From assembly GCF_003047295.1 (NCBI RefSeq), contig NZ_PZYZ01000005.1, positions 186,001 to 250,000 on the forward strand: 64,000 nt of DNA, written 5' to 3'. Numbering within the stretch: position 1 is the first letter of the stretch; each line of letters begins with the position of its first letter. This document shows, piece after piece, positions 26,662 through 35,440 of this stretch. The notes beneath the pieces are model-generated. The model made no database searches. It was given only the letters and a program-made list of their open reading frames with translations, and was not told the origin of the DNA. This DNA comes from Nocardioides sediminis (GTDB taxonomy: Bacteria > Actinomycetota > Actinomycetes > Propionibacteriales > Nocardioidaceae). The translations under genes were made by a program, and so were the position numbers.

Positions 26662-27453
26662 ATGACCACCGACTCCCCCGCGCCCCGACCGGGCGACCGC
26701 TCCGTGCGGACCCTGGTCAACGGCCTGGAGGTGCAGGCCCGCGTCGACCGGCACCTGGTCGAGGAGACGCTCCTCCCCGCGCTGGGTGCCGCGGCGGCAC
26801 GTCCCCGCACGCACCGACGCGCGTACGCGTTCCTCGTCGGCCCTCCGGGCGTGGGCAAGTCGACCCTCGCGACGGTGCTGGCGGACGCCGCCCGACGTCG
26901 CGGGGAGCACGTCGACGCCGTGGGCATCGACGGCTTCCACCACCCGCAGAGCTACCTCACGACGCACCACCTGCACACCGACGCCGGCCCGGTCCCGCTC
27001 AGCACCATCAAGGGCGCACCCGAGACCTTCGACGTGGCGTCCCTCGCCCAGCACCTCGCGGCCTCGGCCAACCGGGACGTCGTCTGGCCGACCTACGACC
27101 GACGGGTCCACGACGTGGTGCCCGGGACGGACCGGGTCAGCGCCGACCTCGTGCTGGTCGAGGGCAACTGGCTGCTGCTGGACGAGCCCGGCTGGCGGGA
27201 CCTGTCGACGTACGCGTCGTACGTCGTCTTCGTGGCCGCCGACCCGCAGCTGCTCCGCGACCGCCTCGTCGAGCGCAAGGTCCGCGGCGGCCTCAGCCGC
27301 GCGGAGGCAGAGGCCTTCTACGAGCGCAGTGACCGCCGCAACGTCGAGCGGGTCATGGCGTCCTCCGACCTCAGCAAGGTCGACCTGGCGTTGACGGTCC
27401 AGGCCGACGGAACCATCGAGCAGGGAACGATCCGACAAGGAGAGAACCGATGA
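26662..27453 (+). CDS. P-loop sugar/nucleoside kinase (PRK/uridine kinase family)
   Basis: A 263-residue ATP-dependent kinase of the phosphoribulokinase/uridine-kinase/pantothenate-kinase clan. Walker A is GPPGVGKST near residue 60, GIDGFHHPQSYL is the substrate-side Asp/His segment, TIKGAPETFD and WPTYDRRVHD are typical of the FrcK/YggC-like branch, and LVLVEGNWLLL holds the Walker-B-like acidic residue. It opens the operon behind GGAGG and its stop overlaps the next ATG (ATGA). FrcK-like kinases accompany sugar and polyol transport; here it may phosphorylate the product of the dehydrogenase or a second hydroxyl of the imported sugar. The substrate is not known. Confidence 0.85.
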   Translation: MTTDSPAPRPGDRSVRTLVNGLEVQARVDRHLVEETLLPALGAAAARPRTHRRAYAFLVGPPGVGKSTLATVLADAARRRGEHVDAVGIDGFHHPQSYLTTHHLHTDAGPVPLSTIKGAPETFDVASLAQHLAASANRDVVWPTYDRRVHDVVPGTDRVSADLVLVEGNWLLLDEPGWRDLSTYASYVVFVAADPQLLRDRLVERKVRGGLSRAEAEAFYERSDRRNVERVMASSDLSKVDLALTVQADGTIEQGTIRQGENR

Positions 27454-28943
27454 GCGAACCGATGACCGAAGTGTCCGAACGCAGTCCCGCGACATCGTCA
27501 GGCAGGAGCGTCCGGGCACGTATCCAGGCCTTCGGCGGCTTCCTGACCGCGATGGTGATCCCCAACGTCGGGGCCTTCATCGCCTGGGGCCTGCTCACGG
27601 CCCTGTTCATCCCGACCGGCTGGCTGCCCAACGAGGACCTGGCCGCACCGGTGAGCCCGATGATCACCTACCTGCTGCCGCTGCTCCTCGCCTACACGGG
27701 CGGCCGGTTGGTGCACGACCACCGGGGCGGCGTGGCCGGCGCGGTGGGGACGATCGGGCTGATCGTCGGCGCGGACATCCCGATGTTCCTCGGCGCGATG
27801 ATCATGGGCCCGCTCAGCGCCTGGCTGATCAAGCAGGTCGACCGCGCCCTCGAGCCCCGGATCCGCTCCGGGTTCGAGATGGTGGTCAACAACTTCACGC
27901 TGGGCTTCCTGGGCCTGGGGCTGATCCTCTCGTCGTACAAGGTCATCGGGCCGGTCATCAGCGCGCTCAACGACCAGCTGCTCCGGGCGATCAACTCGCT
28001 CGTCGAGACCGGAGCGCTGCCTCTGCTCTCGGTCATCAACGAGCCCGCCAAGGTGCTGTTCCTCAACAACGTGATCGACCAGGGGATCTACTACCCGCTC
28101 GGCCTCCAGGTGGCCGCGGAGGAGGGCAAGTCGATCTTCTTCATGGTGGCCTCCAACCCCGGTCCGGGGCTCGGGCTCCTGCTGGCGTTCTGGCTGTTCG
28201 GTGACAACCGGGTCATCCGGGACAGCGCGCCGGGCGCCATCATCATCCACTTCCTGGGCGGCATCCACGAGATCTACTTCCCGTACGTGCTGATGAAGCC
28301 GCTGACCATCCTCGCGATGATCGCGGGCGGCGCGTCCGGCATCGCGATGTTCATGCTCTTCGACGTCGGCCTGACCGCCGGCCCCAGCCCGGGCTCCATC
28401 TTCGCCTACCTGGCGCTCACCCCGCCCGGCGACCACATCGGCGTCATCGCGGGCGTCCTCGTCGCCGCCCTGGTCAGCTTCCTGACCACCTCGGTCATCC
28501 TCAAGCTCGGCATGGGCGCGAGCGAGGACAGCACCACGGACCTGGACGAGTACGCCGACCGGTCGCGGGCCATGAAGGCCGAGGGCAGCGCGGTCCTCGC
28601 CGACGCCATGGGCGACTCCGGCCGCGCCGGCGAGGACAGCGAGGACGTCCGCAAGGTCGTGTTCGCGTGCGACGCCGGCATGGGCAGCAGTGCCATGGGC
28701 GCCAGCGCGTTCGGCAAGCGGCTGCGCGAGGCCGGCCGTGACGACATCACCGTCGTCCACGCGGCGATCGAGGCCGTCCCCGCCGACACCGACGTGATGG
28801 TGGTGCACCAGGACCTCGCCCACCGGGCGGCGTCCGCGCGACCGGGCGTCGAGATCGTCACCATCCGCAACTTCCTCGGCGACCCCGCGCTGGACACCCT
28901 GGGCGACCGCCTGACCGAGAGGACCCACCATGAACAGCACTGA
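27450..28943 (+). CDS. mtlA: PTS mannitol-type permease, EIICB
   Basis: A 497-residue membrane permease that imports and phosphorylates a polyol, mannitol by closest resemblance. The EIIC domain (residues ~20-355) has multiple membrane helices and family motifs MVIPNVGAFIAWGLLTALF, INEPAKVLFLNNVIDQG and GGIHEIYFPYVLMKP with the substrate-binding Glu. The EIIB domain (about 405-497) carries the phospho-Cys in FACDAGMGSSAMGAS. There is no fused EIIA; that is a separate gene at 30249. ATGA overlap with the kinase and a 14-bp overlap with the dehydrogenase show tight coupling. HPr and EI must be encoded elsewhere. Sorbitol, arabitol or galactitol are possible alternatives. Confidence 0.9.
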   Translation: MSEPMTEVSERSPATSSGRSVRARIQAFGGFLTAMVIPNVGAFIAWGLLTALFIPTGWLPNEDLAAPVSPMITYLLPLLLAYTGGRLVHDHRGGVAGAVGTIGLIVGADIPMFLGAMIMGPLSAWLIKQVDRALEPRIRSGFEMVVNNFTLGFLGLGLILSSYKVIGPVISALNDQLLRAINSLVETGALPLLSVINEPAKVLFLNNVIDQGIYYPLGLQVAAEEGKSIFFMVASNPGPGLGLLLAFWLFGDNRVIRDSAPGAIIIHFLGGIHEIYFPYVLMKPLTILAMIAGGASGIAMFMLFDVGLTAGPSPGSIFAYLALTPPGDHIGVIAGVLVAALVSFLTTSVILKLGMGASEDSTTDLDEYADRSRAMKAEGSAVLADAMGDSGRAGEDSEDVRKVVFACDAGMGSSAMGASAFGKRLREAGRDDITVVHAAIEAVPADTDVMVVHQDLAHRAASARPGVEIVTIRNFLGDPALDTLGDRLTERTHHEQH

Positions 28944-30252
28944 CCCGACCACCGACCTCCGCCCCCGGACGACGGAGCGGCTGACCCGGGCGGCCCGCAT
29001 CCACGGGACGCACAAGGTCGCGGTGAGCGAGTTCGCGCTCCCCGACATCGGCCCGGACGAGCTGCTCCTCCGCGTCGTCAGCAGCAGCATGTGCCTCTCG
29101 ACGTACAAGGCCCTCTCCCTGGGCAGCGAGCACAAACGCGTGCCGGACACGATCTCCTCGGACCCCGTCATCACCGGCCACGAGTTCGCCGGCGTCATCG
29201 AGGAGGTCGGACCGGAGCTCGAGGGCGAGTACTCGGTCGGGGAGAGCGTCGCCATCCTGCCGACGATGGGCCTGCCCACCGGCGAGTCCCCGGGCTACAG
29301 CTACCCGTTCTTCGGCGGCGACGCGACGTACTGCATCGTCCCGCGGATCGCCATCGAGAAGGGCTGCGTCCTTCCCTACGACGACGGCTACTACGCCAAC
29401 GGGTCCCTGGCCGAGCCGATGTCCTGCATCATCGGCGCGTTCCACGCCAGCTACCACACCGAGCCGCTGGTCTGGGAGCACCAGATGGGGTTGCGCCCCG
29501 GCGGCAGGCTCGCGCTCCTCGGCAGCGGCGGCGCGATGGGCATCGGCGCCCTCGACTACGCCCTCAACGGGCCCTTCGCCCCGAGCTTGGTCGTGGCCGT
29601 GGACGTCAACGACGAGCGGCTCGCGAGGCTCCGCGCCCTGTTCCCGCCCGACGAGGTACGACGGCACGGGTCCCGCCTGGAGCTGGTCAACGCCTCCGAG
29701 GTGGACGCGGTCCAGACCCTGCGGGAGCTCTCCGGCGGTGACGGGTTCGACGACGTCGTCGTCTTCGCCGCGGTCCGGGAGCTGGTCGAGGTGGGTGACG
29801 CCGTGCTCGCCCACGACGGCTGCCTCAACTTCTTCGCCGGACCGACCGACCGGTCCTTCGCGGCCGAGCTCAACCTCTACAACATCCACTACGAGAGCAC
29901 CCACCTCGTGGGCACCTCCGGCGGCTCCCGCAGCGACATGGAGGAGAGCCTGCGCCTCTCCGCCTCGGGGGACATCAACCCCTCGCTGATGGTGACGCAC
30001 GTCGGCGGGCTGGACGCCGTGCCCGACGCGTTGACCAGCCTGCCCACCTTCACCGGGGGCAAGATCCTGGTCTACCCCCACGTCGACATGGACCTCACGG
30101 CCATCGCCGACTTCGCCGACGCCGGGCGCCACGACCCCCGGTTCGCGAGGCTCGCCGAGCTCTGCGCCCCGCACGACGACATCTGGAACCGGGACGCGGA
30201 GGCCTACGTCCTCGAGGCGTTCGCCGGCCCGACGAACGGAGCCCTGCGATGA
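28930..30252 (+). CDS. Medium-chain zinc dehydrogenase, sorbose/polyol-phosphate type
   Basis: A 440-residue NAD(P)-dependent alcohol dehydrogenase (MDR family). It resembles L-sorbose-1-phosphate reductase-like enzymes: VVSSSMCLSTYKALSLG near residue 50 with the catalytic-site Cys, TGHEFAGVIEEVGP with the zinc-ligand His-Glu pair, and a Rossmann motif LLGSGGAMGIGAL near 195. The length is well above the ~350 residues of common MDR enzymes and matches the sugar-phosphate branch. In the operon it takes the place usually held by mannitol-1-phosphate dehydrogenase MtlD, which is absent. It presumably oxidises the polyol phosphate delivered by the permease to a ketose phosphate. Substrate inferred from context. 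Confidence 0.85.
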   Translation: MNSTDPTTDLRPRTTERLTRAARIHGTHKVAVSEFALPDIGPDELLLRVVSSSMCLSTYKALSLGSEHKRVPDTISSDPVITGHEFAGVIEEVGPELEGEYSVGESVAILPTMGLPTGESPGYSYPFFGGDATYCIVPRIAIEKGCVLPYDDGYYANGSLAEPMSCIIGAFHASYHTEPLVWEHQMGLRPGGRLALLGSGGAMGIGALDYALNGPFAPSLVVAVDVNDERLARLRALFPPDEVRRHGSRLELVNASEVDAVQTLRELSGGDGFDDVVVFAAVRELVEVGDAVLAHDGCLNFFAGPTDRSFAAELNLYNIHYESTHLVGTSGGSRSDMEESLRLSASGDINPSLMVTHVGGLDAVPDALTSLPTFTGGKILVYPHVDMDLTAIADFADAGRHDPRFARLAELCAPHDDIWNRDAEAYVLEAFAGPTNGALR

Positions 30253-30689
30253 GCGGGGCCGGAGGCACCGTGCTGGGCGACGACGCGATCGTGCTGCCCG
30301 GCTCCGCCCGGACACGGGACGAGGCCATCACCGAGGCCGGGCGGCTGCTCGTCGCCAGCGGCGCGGTCGAGCCGTCGTACGTCGACGCGATGCACGAGCG
30401 GGAACGCTCCGTGTCGACGCACATGGGCAACGGCCTGGCGATCCCGCACGGCACGCTCACGGCCAAGGCCGACATCCGTCGCACCGCCATGACGTTCGCG
30501 CGCTACCCCGACGGGGTCGACTGGAACGGCAACCCGGTCGAGTTCGTCGTCGGCATCGCGGGCGCGGGCGACGACCACCTGGAGCTGCTCTCGCGGCTGG
30601 CGGGCGTCTTCACCGACGACGACCAGGTCCAGCGGCTGCGCGCGGCACGAAGCCCCGCCGAGGTCCGCGGCATCCTCGACGGCGCGTGA
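30249..30689 (+). CDS. PTS EIIA component, mannitol/fructose type
   Basis: A 146-residue cytoplasmic phosphocarrier that passes phosphate from HPr to the EIIB Cys. The active-site His lies near residue 64 in NGLAIPHGTL, and the start DDAIVLPGSARTRDEAITEA and VEPSYVDAMHERE are usual for EIIA-Mtl. The GTG/ATG region overlaps the dehydrogenase stop by four bases. It is the last gene of the polyol operon and completes the PTS module with the EIICB at 27450. Confidence 0.93.
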   Translation: MSGAGGTVLGDDAIVLPGSARTRDEAITEAGRLLVASGAVEPSYVDAMHERERSVSTHMGNGLAIPHGTLTAKADIRRTAMTFARYPDGVDWNGNPVEFVVGIAGAGDDHLELLSRLAGVFTDDDQVQRLRAARSPAEVRGILDGA

Positions 30690-30714
30690 AACCCGGGTGC
30701 CGGCGGGGTGGGCC

Positions 30715-30728
30715 GGATCCTAGGATCC
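30715..30728. promoter_or_regulatory. Palindrome containing a -10 hexamer
   Basis: GGATCCTAGGATCC is a perfect 14-bp palindrome whose TAGGAT (30721-30726) lies 6 nt before the GTG of the GNAT gene. It may be an operator over a leaderless promoter, or chance in a GC-rich context. Confidence 0.4.
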
Positions 30729-30732
30729 CGCC

Positions 30733-31293
30733 GTGACGCTCCGCCTGCACACGCCCCGGTTGCTGCTCCGCCCCGTTCGCGAGGGCGACCTCGACACGAT
30801 GCTCGCCATCCGCAACGCGCCCGCCGTGGTGTCGACGACCGGCACCGGCCAGGCGCTGCCGCGGGAGCGCATGGCCGGCCAGCTCTCCCGCCGGTGTGCG
30901 AGCTGGCGCGACCACGGCCTGGGGTCCTGGCTGGTGCTGCTCGACGGCGACCCGGTCGCCTTCGTCGAGGTGACCCCGATCGGTGAGGGCAGCGGCGTCG
31001 CCCCGGACGCGATCGAGATCGGCGTCGTCGTGCACCCCGACCACTGGGGCAAGGGCTTCGCGCTCGAGGCCGGGTCCGCCGCCGCCCGCGACCTGTTCGA
31101 GCGCCTCGGCCACGAGCGGGTCTACGCCGGCGTCGACCCCGACAACGAGAAGTCGCTGCGCGCGCTCGCGAAGGCACCCGGCGTACGTCGCATCGACGAC
31201 GAGCTCTACGAGGTCACCGCCGGCGCATTCCTCGACCAGCCGGGAAACTCGGGTGCAGGAGAGCCGGGCGGCGACGTACGTTCGCGCCCATGA
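30733..31293 (+). CDS. GNAT-family N-acetyltransferase
   Basis: A 186-residue acetyltransferase of the RimJ/RimL-like branch: LHTPRLLLRPVREGDLD at the start, the beta-bulge IEIGVVVHPDHWGKGFALEA where the acetyl-CoA pyrophosphate loop is H-P-x-x-W-G-K-G, and YAGVDPDNEKSLRAL (the conserved N-x-x-S). The GTG lies 6 nt after TAGGAT, so it is probably leaderless. Its stop overlaps the next GNAT start by four bases. Acceptor (ribosomal protein N-terminus or a small amine) unknown. Confidence 0.9.
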   Translation: MTLRLHTPRLLLRPVREGDLDTMLAIRNAPAVVSTTGTGQALPRERMAGQLSRRCASWRDHGLGSWLVLLDGDPVAFVEVTPIGEGSGVAPDAIEIGVVVHPDHWGKGFALEAGSAAARDLFERLGHERVYAGVDPDNEKSLRALAKAPGVRRIDDELYEVTAGAFLDQPGNSGAGEPGGDVRSRP

Positions 31294-31745
31294 CCTCGGA
31301 AGACTTCGTGCCGGCCGGGTTCGACCCGCCGACCTCGCTCACCACCGACGACGTGCGCCTCGAGCCGCTGGGACCGCAGCACAACGACGCGGACCACGCC
31401 GCCTGGATGTCGAGCATCGAGCACATCCGCTCGACGCCCGGCTACCCGGACGGCTCCTGGCCGCCGCCCGAGGGCATGACGCTCGAGGCGAACCTCGCCG
31501 ACCTCACCCGCCACTCCGACGACTTCGCGCGCCGCGTCGGGTTCACCTTCACGGTCCTCGACCCGGCCGACGACGTCATCGGGTGCGTCTACCTCTACCC
31601 CACGGACTCCGAGGACTGGGACGTCACGGTGCAGTCGTGGGTGCGGGCCGACCGGGCCCACCTCGACACCCCGCTCGCCGACGCCGTCGCGGGCTGGCTC
31701 GCCGCCGACTGGCCGTGGGAGCGCGTCGACCGCTGCGGTCGCTGA
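31290..31745 (+). CDS. GNAT-like acetyltransferase
   Basis: A 151-residue protein related to the GNAT fold. It begins LTTDDVRLEPLGPQHNDADH and has strands GFTFTVLDPADDVIGCVYLY followed by WVRADRAHLDTPLADAVAGW. The usual pyrophosphate loop Q/RxxGxG/A is not visible, so coenzyme-A binding may be altered or lost. Coupled to the preceding GNAT gene (ATGA overlap) and also preceded by TACGTT 7 nt before the ATG. Catalytic activity is uncertain. Confidence 0.7.
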   Translation: MTSEDFVPAGFDPPTSLTTDDVRLEPLGPQHNDADHAAWMSSIEHIRSTPGYPDGSWPPPEGMTLEANLADLTRHSDDFARRVGFTFTVLDPADDVIGCVYLYPTDSEDWDVTVQSWVRADRAHLDTPLADAVAGWLAADWPWERVDRCGR

Positions 31746-31758
31746 GGACCCGCTCCGC

Positions 31759-32850
31759 TCAGCCCGACGGGCGGCGGGTCCCCCAGCCGGGACCACTGTC
31801 CCACTCCTCGCTCCTGGTCAGGTTGACCTTGCGCACCACGTGCCGGCCGTCGGTCAAGATGCGGAACACGTCCGCGTTGCCCTCGTCGCCGACGCCACCC
31901 GTGCGCCCCGCCGTGATCCAGCCCCGGCCGTGGCGGAAGCGCGGCGAGAAGCCGGAGCCGAGGTACTGCTTGTCCGCCGAGGGTGCGGTGAGCCGGCGCC
32001 GGTCGGTGCCGTCGGGACGCGCGAGGTAGAGGTTGGACGGTCCCTCCTCGCCCTGGGGCGTGCAGCGGAAGAGGAGGAGCCTGCCGTCCGGGGAGAACGT
32101 CGGTCGGTCCTGGCAGTTCATCCGCCACGGGGTGATCCGGCGAGCAGCTCCCGGCGCGCCGACCGGCTGCACGAAGACGGCGCTGTTGTCGGTCGGGTCG
32201 TGGCGGGTGCGGATGAAGGCGAGCCGGGTGCCGGCGGGCGAGAACGTCGGGTCGGTGCTCTCCGGCGTGGGCGACCCCTTGCGCCGTGGCGGGGTGCTGG
32301 TGACCTGACGGGAGTGGCTGCCGTCCAGCCGCACCGTGAAGACGGCGGTGTAGAGCGTCCACTCGGGCGGGCGCGGGGTCGGTGGGGAGACCGTGCGCGC
32401 ATAGGCGATGGAACGGCCGTCGGGCGAGAACCACGGATCGATGGCGTAGGCGCACCTCGGGCCCGTGCACGGGACGACCGCGCGCGTCGCGCCGGTGCCG
32501 GGGTCGACCACCAGGATCCGGCTCGTGCTCTCGTCGGACTTGAACCGCTCAAAGGCGATCCTCCTCCCGTCCGGCGACCAGGCAGGGACGTTGTCCCGCC
32601 ACCCGCGTGGCGGGAAGGTCACCTGGCGCGTGTCGCTCCCGCCGGGGTTCATCACGAAGACGGCGCCCTCGGTCTGCGCGGCGTCGAAGTAGCGGCGGAA
32701 GACGATCTGCCCGTTGCGGTCGGTCTGACCACCGATCTCCCGGCGTCCGTCGGGCTTCTCGTCGTCGGCGAACCCCGGCACTGCGGCGACTGTCGTGGTC
32801 AGGAGCAAGACGGTGAGGACCGACCCGAGCCCGGTCAGGGACGTGCGCAT
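31759..32850 (-). CDS. Secreted TolB-like (PD40) beta-propeller protein
   Basis: A 363-residue exported protein. The start at 32850 gives a signal peptide (MRTSLTGLGSVLTVLLLTTT, cut near GFA-DDE) and has AAAGGA upstream; a longer reading to 32922 adds no sensible sequence. The mature part contains five to six PD40 repeats, each with a W/FSPDGRxIAF core: PAWSPDGRRIAFERF, PWFSPDGRSIAYART, PTFSPAGTRLAFIRT, PTFSPDGRLLLFRC and FSPRFRHGRGWI. Such propellers bind proteins or act as receptors; no enzyme motif is present. Monocistronic. Confidence 0.83.
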   Translation of the reverse strand: MRTSLTGLGSVLTVLLLTTTVAAVPGFADDEKPDGRREIGGQTDRNGQIVFRRYFDAAQTEGAVFVMNPGGSDTRQVTFPPRGWRDNVPAWSPDGRRIAFERFKSDESTSRILVVDPGTGATRAVVPCTGPRCAYAIDPWFSPDGRSIAYARTVSPPTPRPPEWTLYTAVFTVRLDGSHSRQVTSTPPRRKGSPTPESTDPTFSPAGTRLAFIRTRHDPTDNSAVFVQPVGAPGAARRITPWRMNCQDRPTFSPDGRLLLFRCTPQGEEGPSNLYLARPDGTDRRRLTAPSADKQYLGSGFSPRFRHGRGWITAGRTGGVGDEGNADVFRILTDGRHVVRKVNLTRSEEWDSGPGWGTRRPSG

Positions 32851-32971
32851 GACTGGTCCTTTCGTCCGGTGGAACGACGGCCCGGCCGATTCCATTGTGA
32901 CCCTCGAAGCGGCTGTCGGCATGGGAGAGATCGGCCGTCTGCCGACCGGTCGCGAGGCCTAGACTGGTGTG

Positions 32972-33757
32972 GTGCTCAGCCGGCCGACCGCCTCCGGCGA
33001 GGGTGACGAGGGGGCCGTCCTCGCCTCGTGGAGCCGCGTGGCACTGATCGCGGGATGGGTCGCCGGGGTGGGGCTGGTCCTGCAGACCGTGCTCTTCCTC
33101 CTCGACGCCGCCGACGTGCTGGCGGACGAGCCGGAGCGCCGTCGGACGGGGGCCGGCCCGGAGGTCGATCGGGCGCAGTACTACGAGGACTACTTCGAGC
33201 GTCAGAACTCGATCCTGTGGGACATCGTCGTGCGTGACACGGTCGGACCGGTCGCCTTCCTGGCCCTGGCGATCTGGGCGTTGGCCGTCGTGTCCGCGCT
33301 GCGACCCGCGGGTCCCGTCGGAGTCCTCACGGTCTTCTTCTTCACCGTCGGGGCACTGCTGCACGCCATCAGCGACCTGATCTACCTCAGCCTGGAACGC
33401 TTCTGGAGGTTCGAGGGCTTCTCCGCCGACCCACCGGGACCGATGAACGCCTTCGGCGCAGCCGTGGACGCGGTCGACATCTCCACGACCTACCTCGAGG
33501 CGGCGTCGTACCTCGTCCTCGCGGCCGGCGCCTGGGGCCTGTCCCGCGTGACGCTGCGCGACGGACGGATCCCACGCTGGCTCGGAGCGGCCGCCGCGAT
33601 CGAGGCGGCAGCCCTGGTGCTGCTGGGCTTCGGGTTGGCGCTGCAGCAGGACCTCCTGTTCCAGGTCGGGGGCGCCTTCGCGGGGATCGTGCTGGGCCCG
33701 CTCGTGGCCATCGGGCTCGGCCACGTCCTGGCACGTGCCGACCTCACGAGCCCGTGA
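32972..33757 (+). CDS. Hypothetical multi-pass membrane protein
   Basis: A 261-residue protein with about six transmembrane helices (ALIAGWVAGVGLVLQTVLFL, VAFLALAIWALAVVSAL, VGVLTVFFFTVGALLHAI, SYLVLAAGAWGL, AAAIEAAALVLLGFGLAL, GIVLGPLVAIGLGHVL) and an outside or inside loop RAQYYEDYFERQNSILWDIV. No family recognised with confidence; the topology resembles DUF4386-type proteins. Of the tandem GTG codons, the second (32972) lies 6 nt after TAGACT (32960-32965) and fits a leaderless start. Confidence 0.65.
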   Translation: MLSRPTASGEGDEGAVLASWSRVALIAGWVAGVGLVLQTVLFLLDAADVLADEPERRRTGAGPEVDRAQYYEDYFERQNSILWDIVVRDTVGPVAFLALAIWALAVVSALRPAGPVGVLTVFFFTVGALLHAISDLIYLSLERFWRFEGFSADPPGPMNAFGAAVDAVDISTTYLEAASYLVLAAGAWGLSRVTLRDGRIPRWLGAAAAIEAAALVLLGFGLALQQDLLFQVGGAFAGIVLGPLVAIGLGHVLARADLTSP

Positions 33758-33772
33758 CCCGACGACTCACGG
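33752..33772. terminator. Short hairpin between convergent genes
   Basis: CCGTGA (33752-33757) pairs with TCACGG (33767-33772) over a 9-nt loop, overlapping both stop codons of the convergent membrane-protein and SnoaL-like genes. Weak, without a U run. Confidence 0.35.
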
Positions 33773-34180
33773 ATCCTGGCCCGGTGGTCGGTAGAGCTCC
33801 TCCACGGCCTCCTTGATGTCCTGGTCCTGCTGCTCCACGGGTTCGACGTACAGCCGTGCCGCCGCCATCGTCCCGTCGCGGACGGTCGCGATGATGACGC
33901 CGCGCATGGCGAAGACGGAGCCGTCGACGTGGTGGCCGCGCCACGAGACCTCGCCCCACTCCACGTCCCCGTCGTGGCACGAGGCCAGGAGCTCGGCGCG
34001 GAAGTCCGGGACCCCGGCGAAGACCGCGGACCAGTTCTCGTGGACGTGGGCCCGCCCGGTGAACCGGCGGCCCGGGTGCGCGGGCTGGTCGCTGCGGTAG
34101 TCGTCGGCGAAGAAGGAGGCGAAGAGGTCGACGTCGTGGGCGTTCTGCGCCTCGGTGAGGCGCTCGAGGAGAGAGGCCAT
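33767..34180 (-). CDS. SnoaL/NTF2-like protein
   Basis: A 137-residue protein with the cone-shaped NTF2-like fold typical of SnoaL-type cyclases and many stress or uncharacterised proteins: LTEAQNAHDVDLFASFFADD, HVHENWSAVFAGVPDF (the HxxxxW segment common in SnoaL-like ester-binding proteins), VEWGEVSWRGHH and RGVIIATVRDGTMAAARLYV. No signal peptide. It is a monocistron. Ligand or reaction unknown. Confidence 0.82.
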   Translation of the reverse strand: MASLLERLTEAQNAHDVDLFASFFADDYRSDQPAHPGRRFTGRAHVHENWSAVFAGVPDFRAELLASCHDGDVEWGEVSWRGHHVDGSVFAMRGVIIATVRDGTMAAARLYVEPVEQQDQDIKEAVEELYRPPGQDP

Positions 34181-34232
34181 GGCTCGAACCTAGGCCGGTC
34201 CGGCGGATGCGGGAATGCCCCGTCCGGGGGGC

Positions 34233-35354
34233 TCACACCACGCGCCCGACCCCGGGCAGCCGGGTGACGGCGTACCCGACGGCGAAGCACACCGGCACCG
34301 CGACGACGGACACGATGAGGAACTTGAGCTGTGCCCCGACCGGCACGGCCCGGAACGCGAGCATCACCGAGACGAGCACGACCGGGTGCAGGAGGTACGT
34401 CGCGTAGGAGCCGCGCCCGGTCTTCGTCAGCAGGGGACCGTGGGTCGGCCAGCGGCGGCGCAGCCAGGCCAGGCACCACAGCGTGAAGGAGATCGAGACG
34501 ACGCCGTAGAGGACCGCGAACGACACGCTGGCCCAGTTGAGGCCGCCCAGCGCCATGTCCAGCTCGTCGCGGGCGCCTGTCCAGGAGACGACGACCAGGG
34601 TGAGTCCGACGCCGACGGCCGCCACTCGGCCAAGTCGGTGCTCGGCGCGACGGGAGAGCCGTCCGTCCCACCCCGCCTCGGCGGCCATCACCCCGAGCGC
34701 GAAGAGGACCGCCCCCTGCGTCCAGTCGCTGACGCGGGCGTTGAGCAGGTGGGTGTCCAGCAGCGTGGTGGCCTGCCACACGGCCAGCGACACGAGGCTG
34801 ATGACCGAGCCGCCGACGACGAGCGACCTGGTGCCCGGCGGCGGGCGAGGACCGGTGAGCGGGCGGAGCGACCGCAGCGCGGCGTACCCCACGGAGCAGA
34901 CGAGCAGCGCGACGACGAACCACATGATCGAGAACTCGGTCTCGGCCAGGTTCCCCGCGAACGTGAGTCGGTCCTCCTTCCACACGTCGCCGAGCCAGTC
35001 GGCCAGCGGGTTCACGAGCAGCACGAAGACGACGAGCGGCACCCCGAGCCGCAGCAGCCGGCTGCCCAGGAAGCCGGCCGGTCCGCGTCGGGACAGGGAG
35101 CCGACCGAGAACCATCCCGCCACCACGAACAGCGGGCCCAGGCCGAAGACGCCGCCCATCAGCGCCGGCAGGGCGAAGGCGATGGACACGACGCTGTTGG
35201 TGACCCGCTCGTCGTCGTAGTAGTAGCCGGCGAAGTCGGTGACGTAGGCGGTCGCGGTGTGCACGACGATGACGCCCGAGATGAGGACGACGCGCAACGT
35301 GTCCACCCACTGCTCGCGCTGCCGGCCCTGCACCGAGCTCTCGGTCGAGGTCAT
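34233..35354 (-). CDS. Acyltransferase family 3 membrane protein
   Basis: A 373-residue integral membrane acyltransferase (OafA/NolL group) with about ten helices. The N-terminal WVDTLRVVLISGVIVVHTAT segment carries the catalytic-region His typical of the family (usually R/K-x10-H), and the C-terminal SYATYLLHPVVLV is another family signature. These enzymes O-acylate cell-surface sugars, lipids or antibiotics. The ATG at 35354 has GGGGAGG 6 nt upstream and is preferred over the GTG at 35372. Monocistronic; acceptor unknown. Confidence 0.86.
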   Translation of the reverse strand: MTSTESSVQGRQREQWVDTLRVVLISGVIVVHTATAYVTDFAGYYYDDERVTNSVVSIAFALPALMGGVFGLGPLFVVAGWFSVGSLSRRGPAGFLGSRLLRLGVPLVVFVLLVNPLADWLGDVWKEDRLTFAGNLAETEFSIMWFVVALLVCSVGYAALRSLRPLTGPRPPPGTRSLVVGGSVISLVSLAVWQATTLLDTHLLNARVSDWTQGAVLFALGVMAAEAGWDGRLSRRAEHRLGRVAAVGVGLTLVVVSWTGARDELDMALGGLNWASVSFAVLYGVVSISFTLWCLAWLRRRWPTHGPLLTKTGRGSYATYLLHPVVLVSVMLAFRAVPVGAQLKFLIVSVVAVPVCFAVGYAVTRLPGVGRVV

Positions 35355-35440
35355 GAGCACCTCCCCGCTCACCCCCCACTGTGCGCGGGTCAGCGCCGCA
35401 GGTGCAGGGTCGGAGGGCCCCGACCTGACACACTCGCGTC

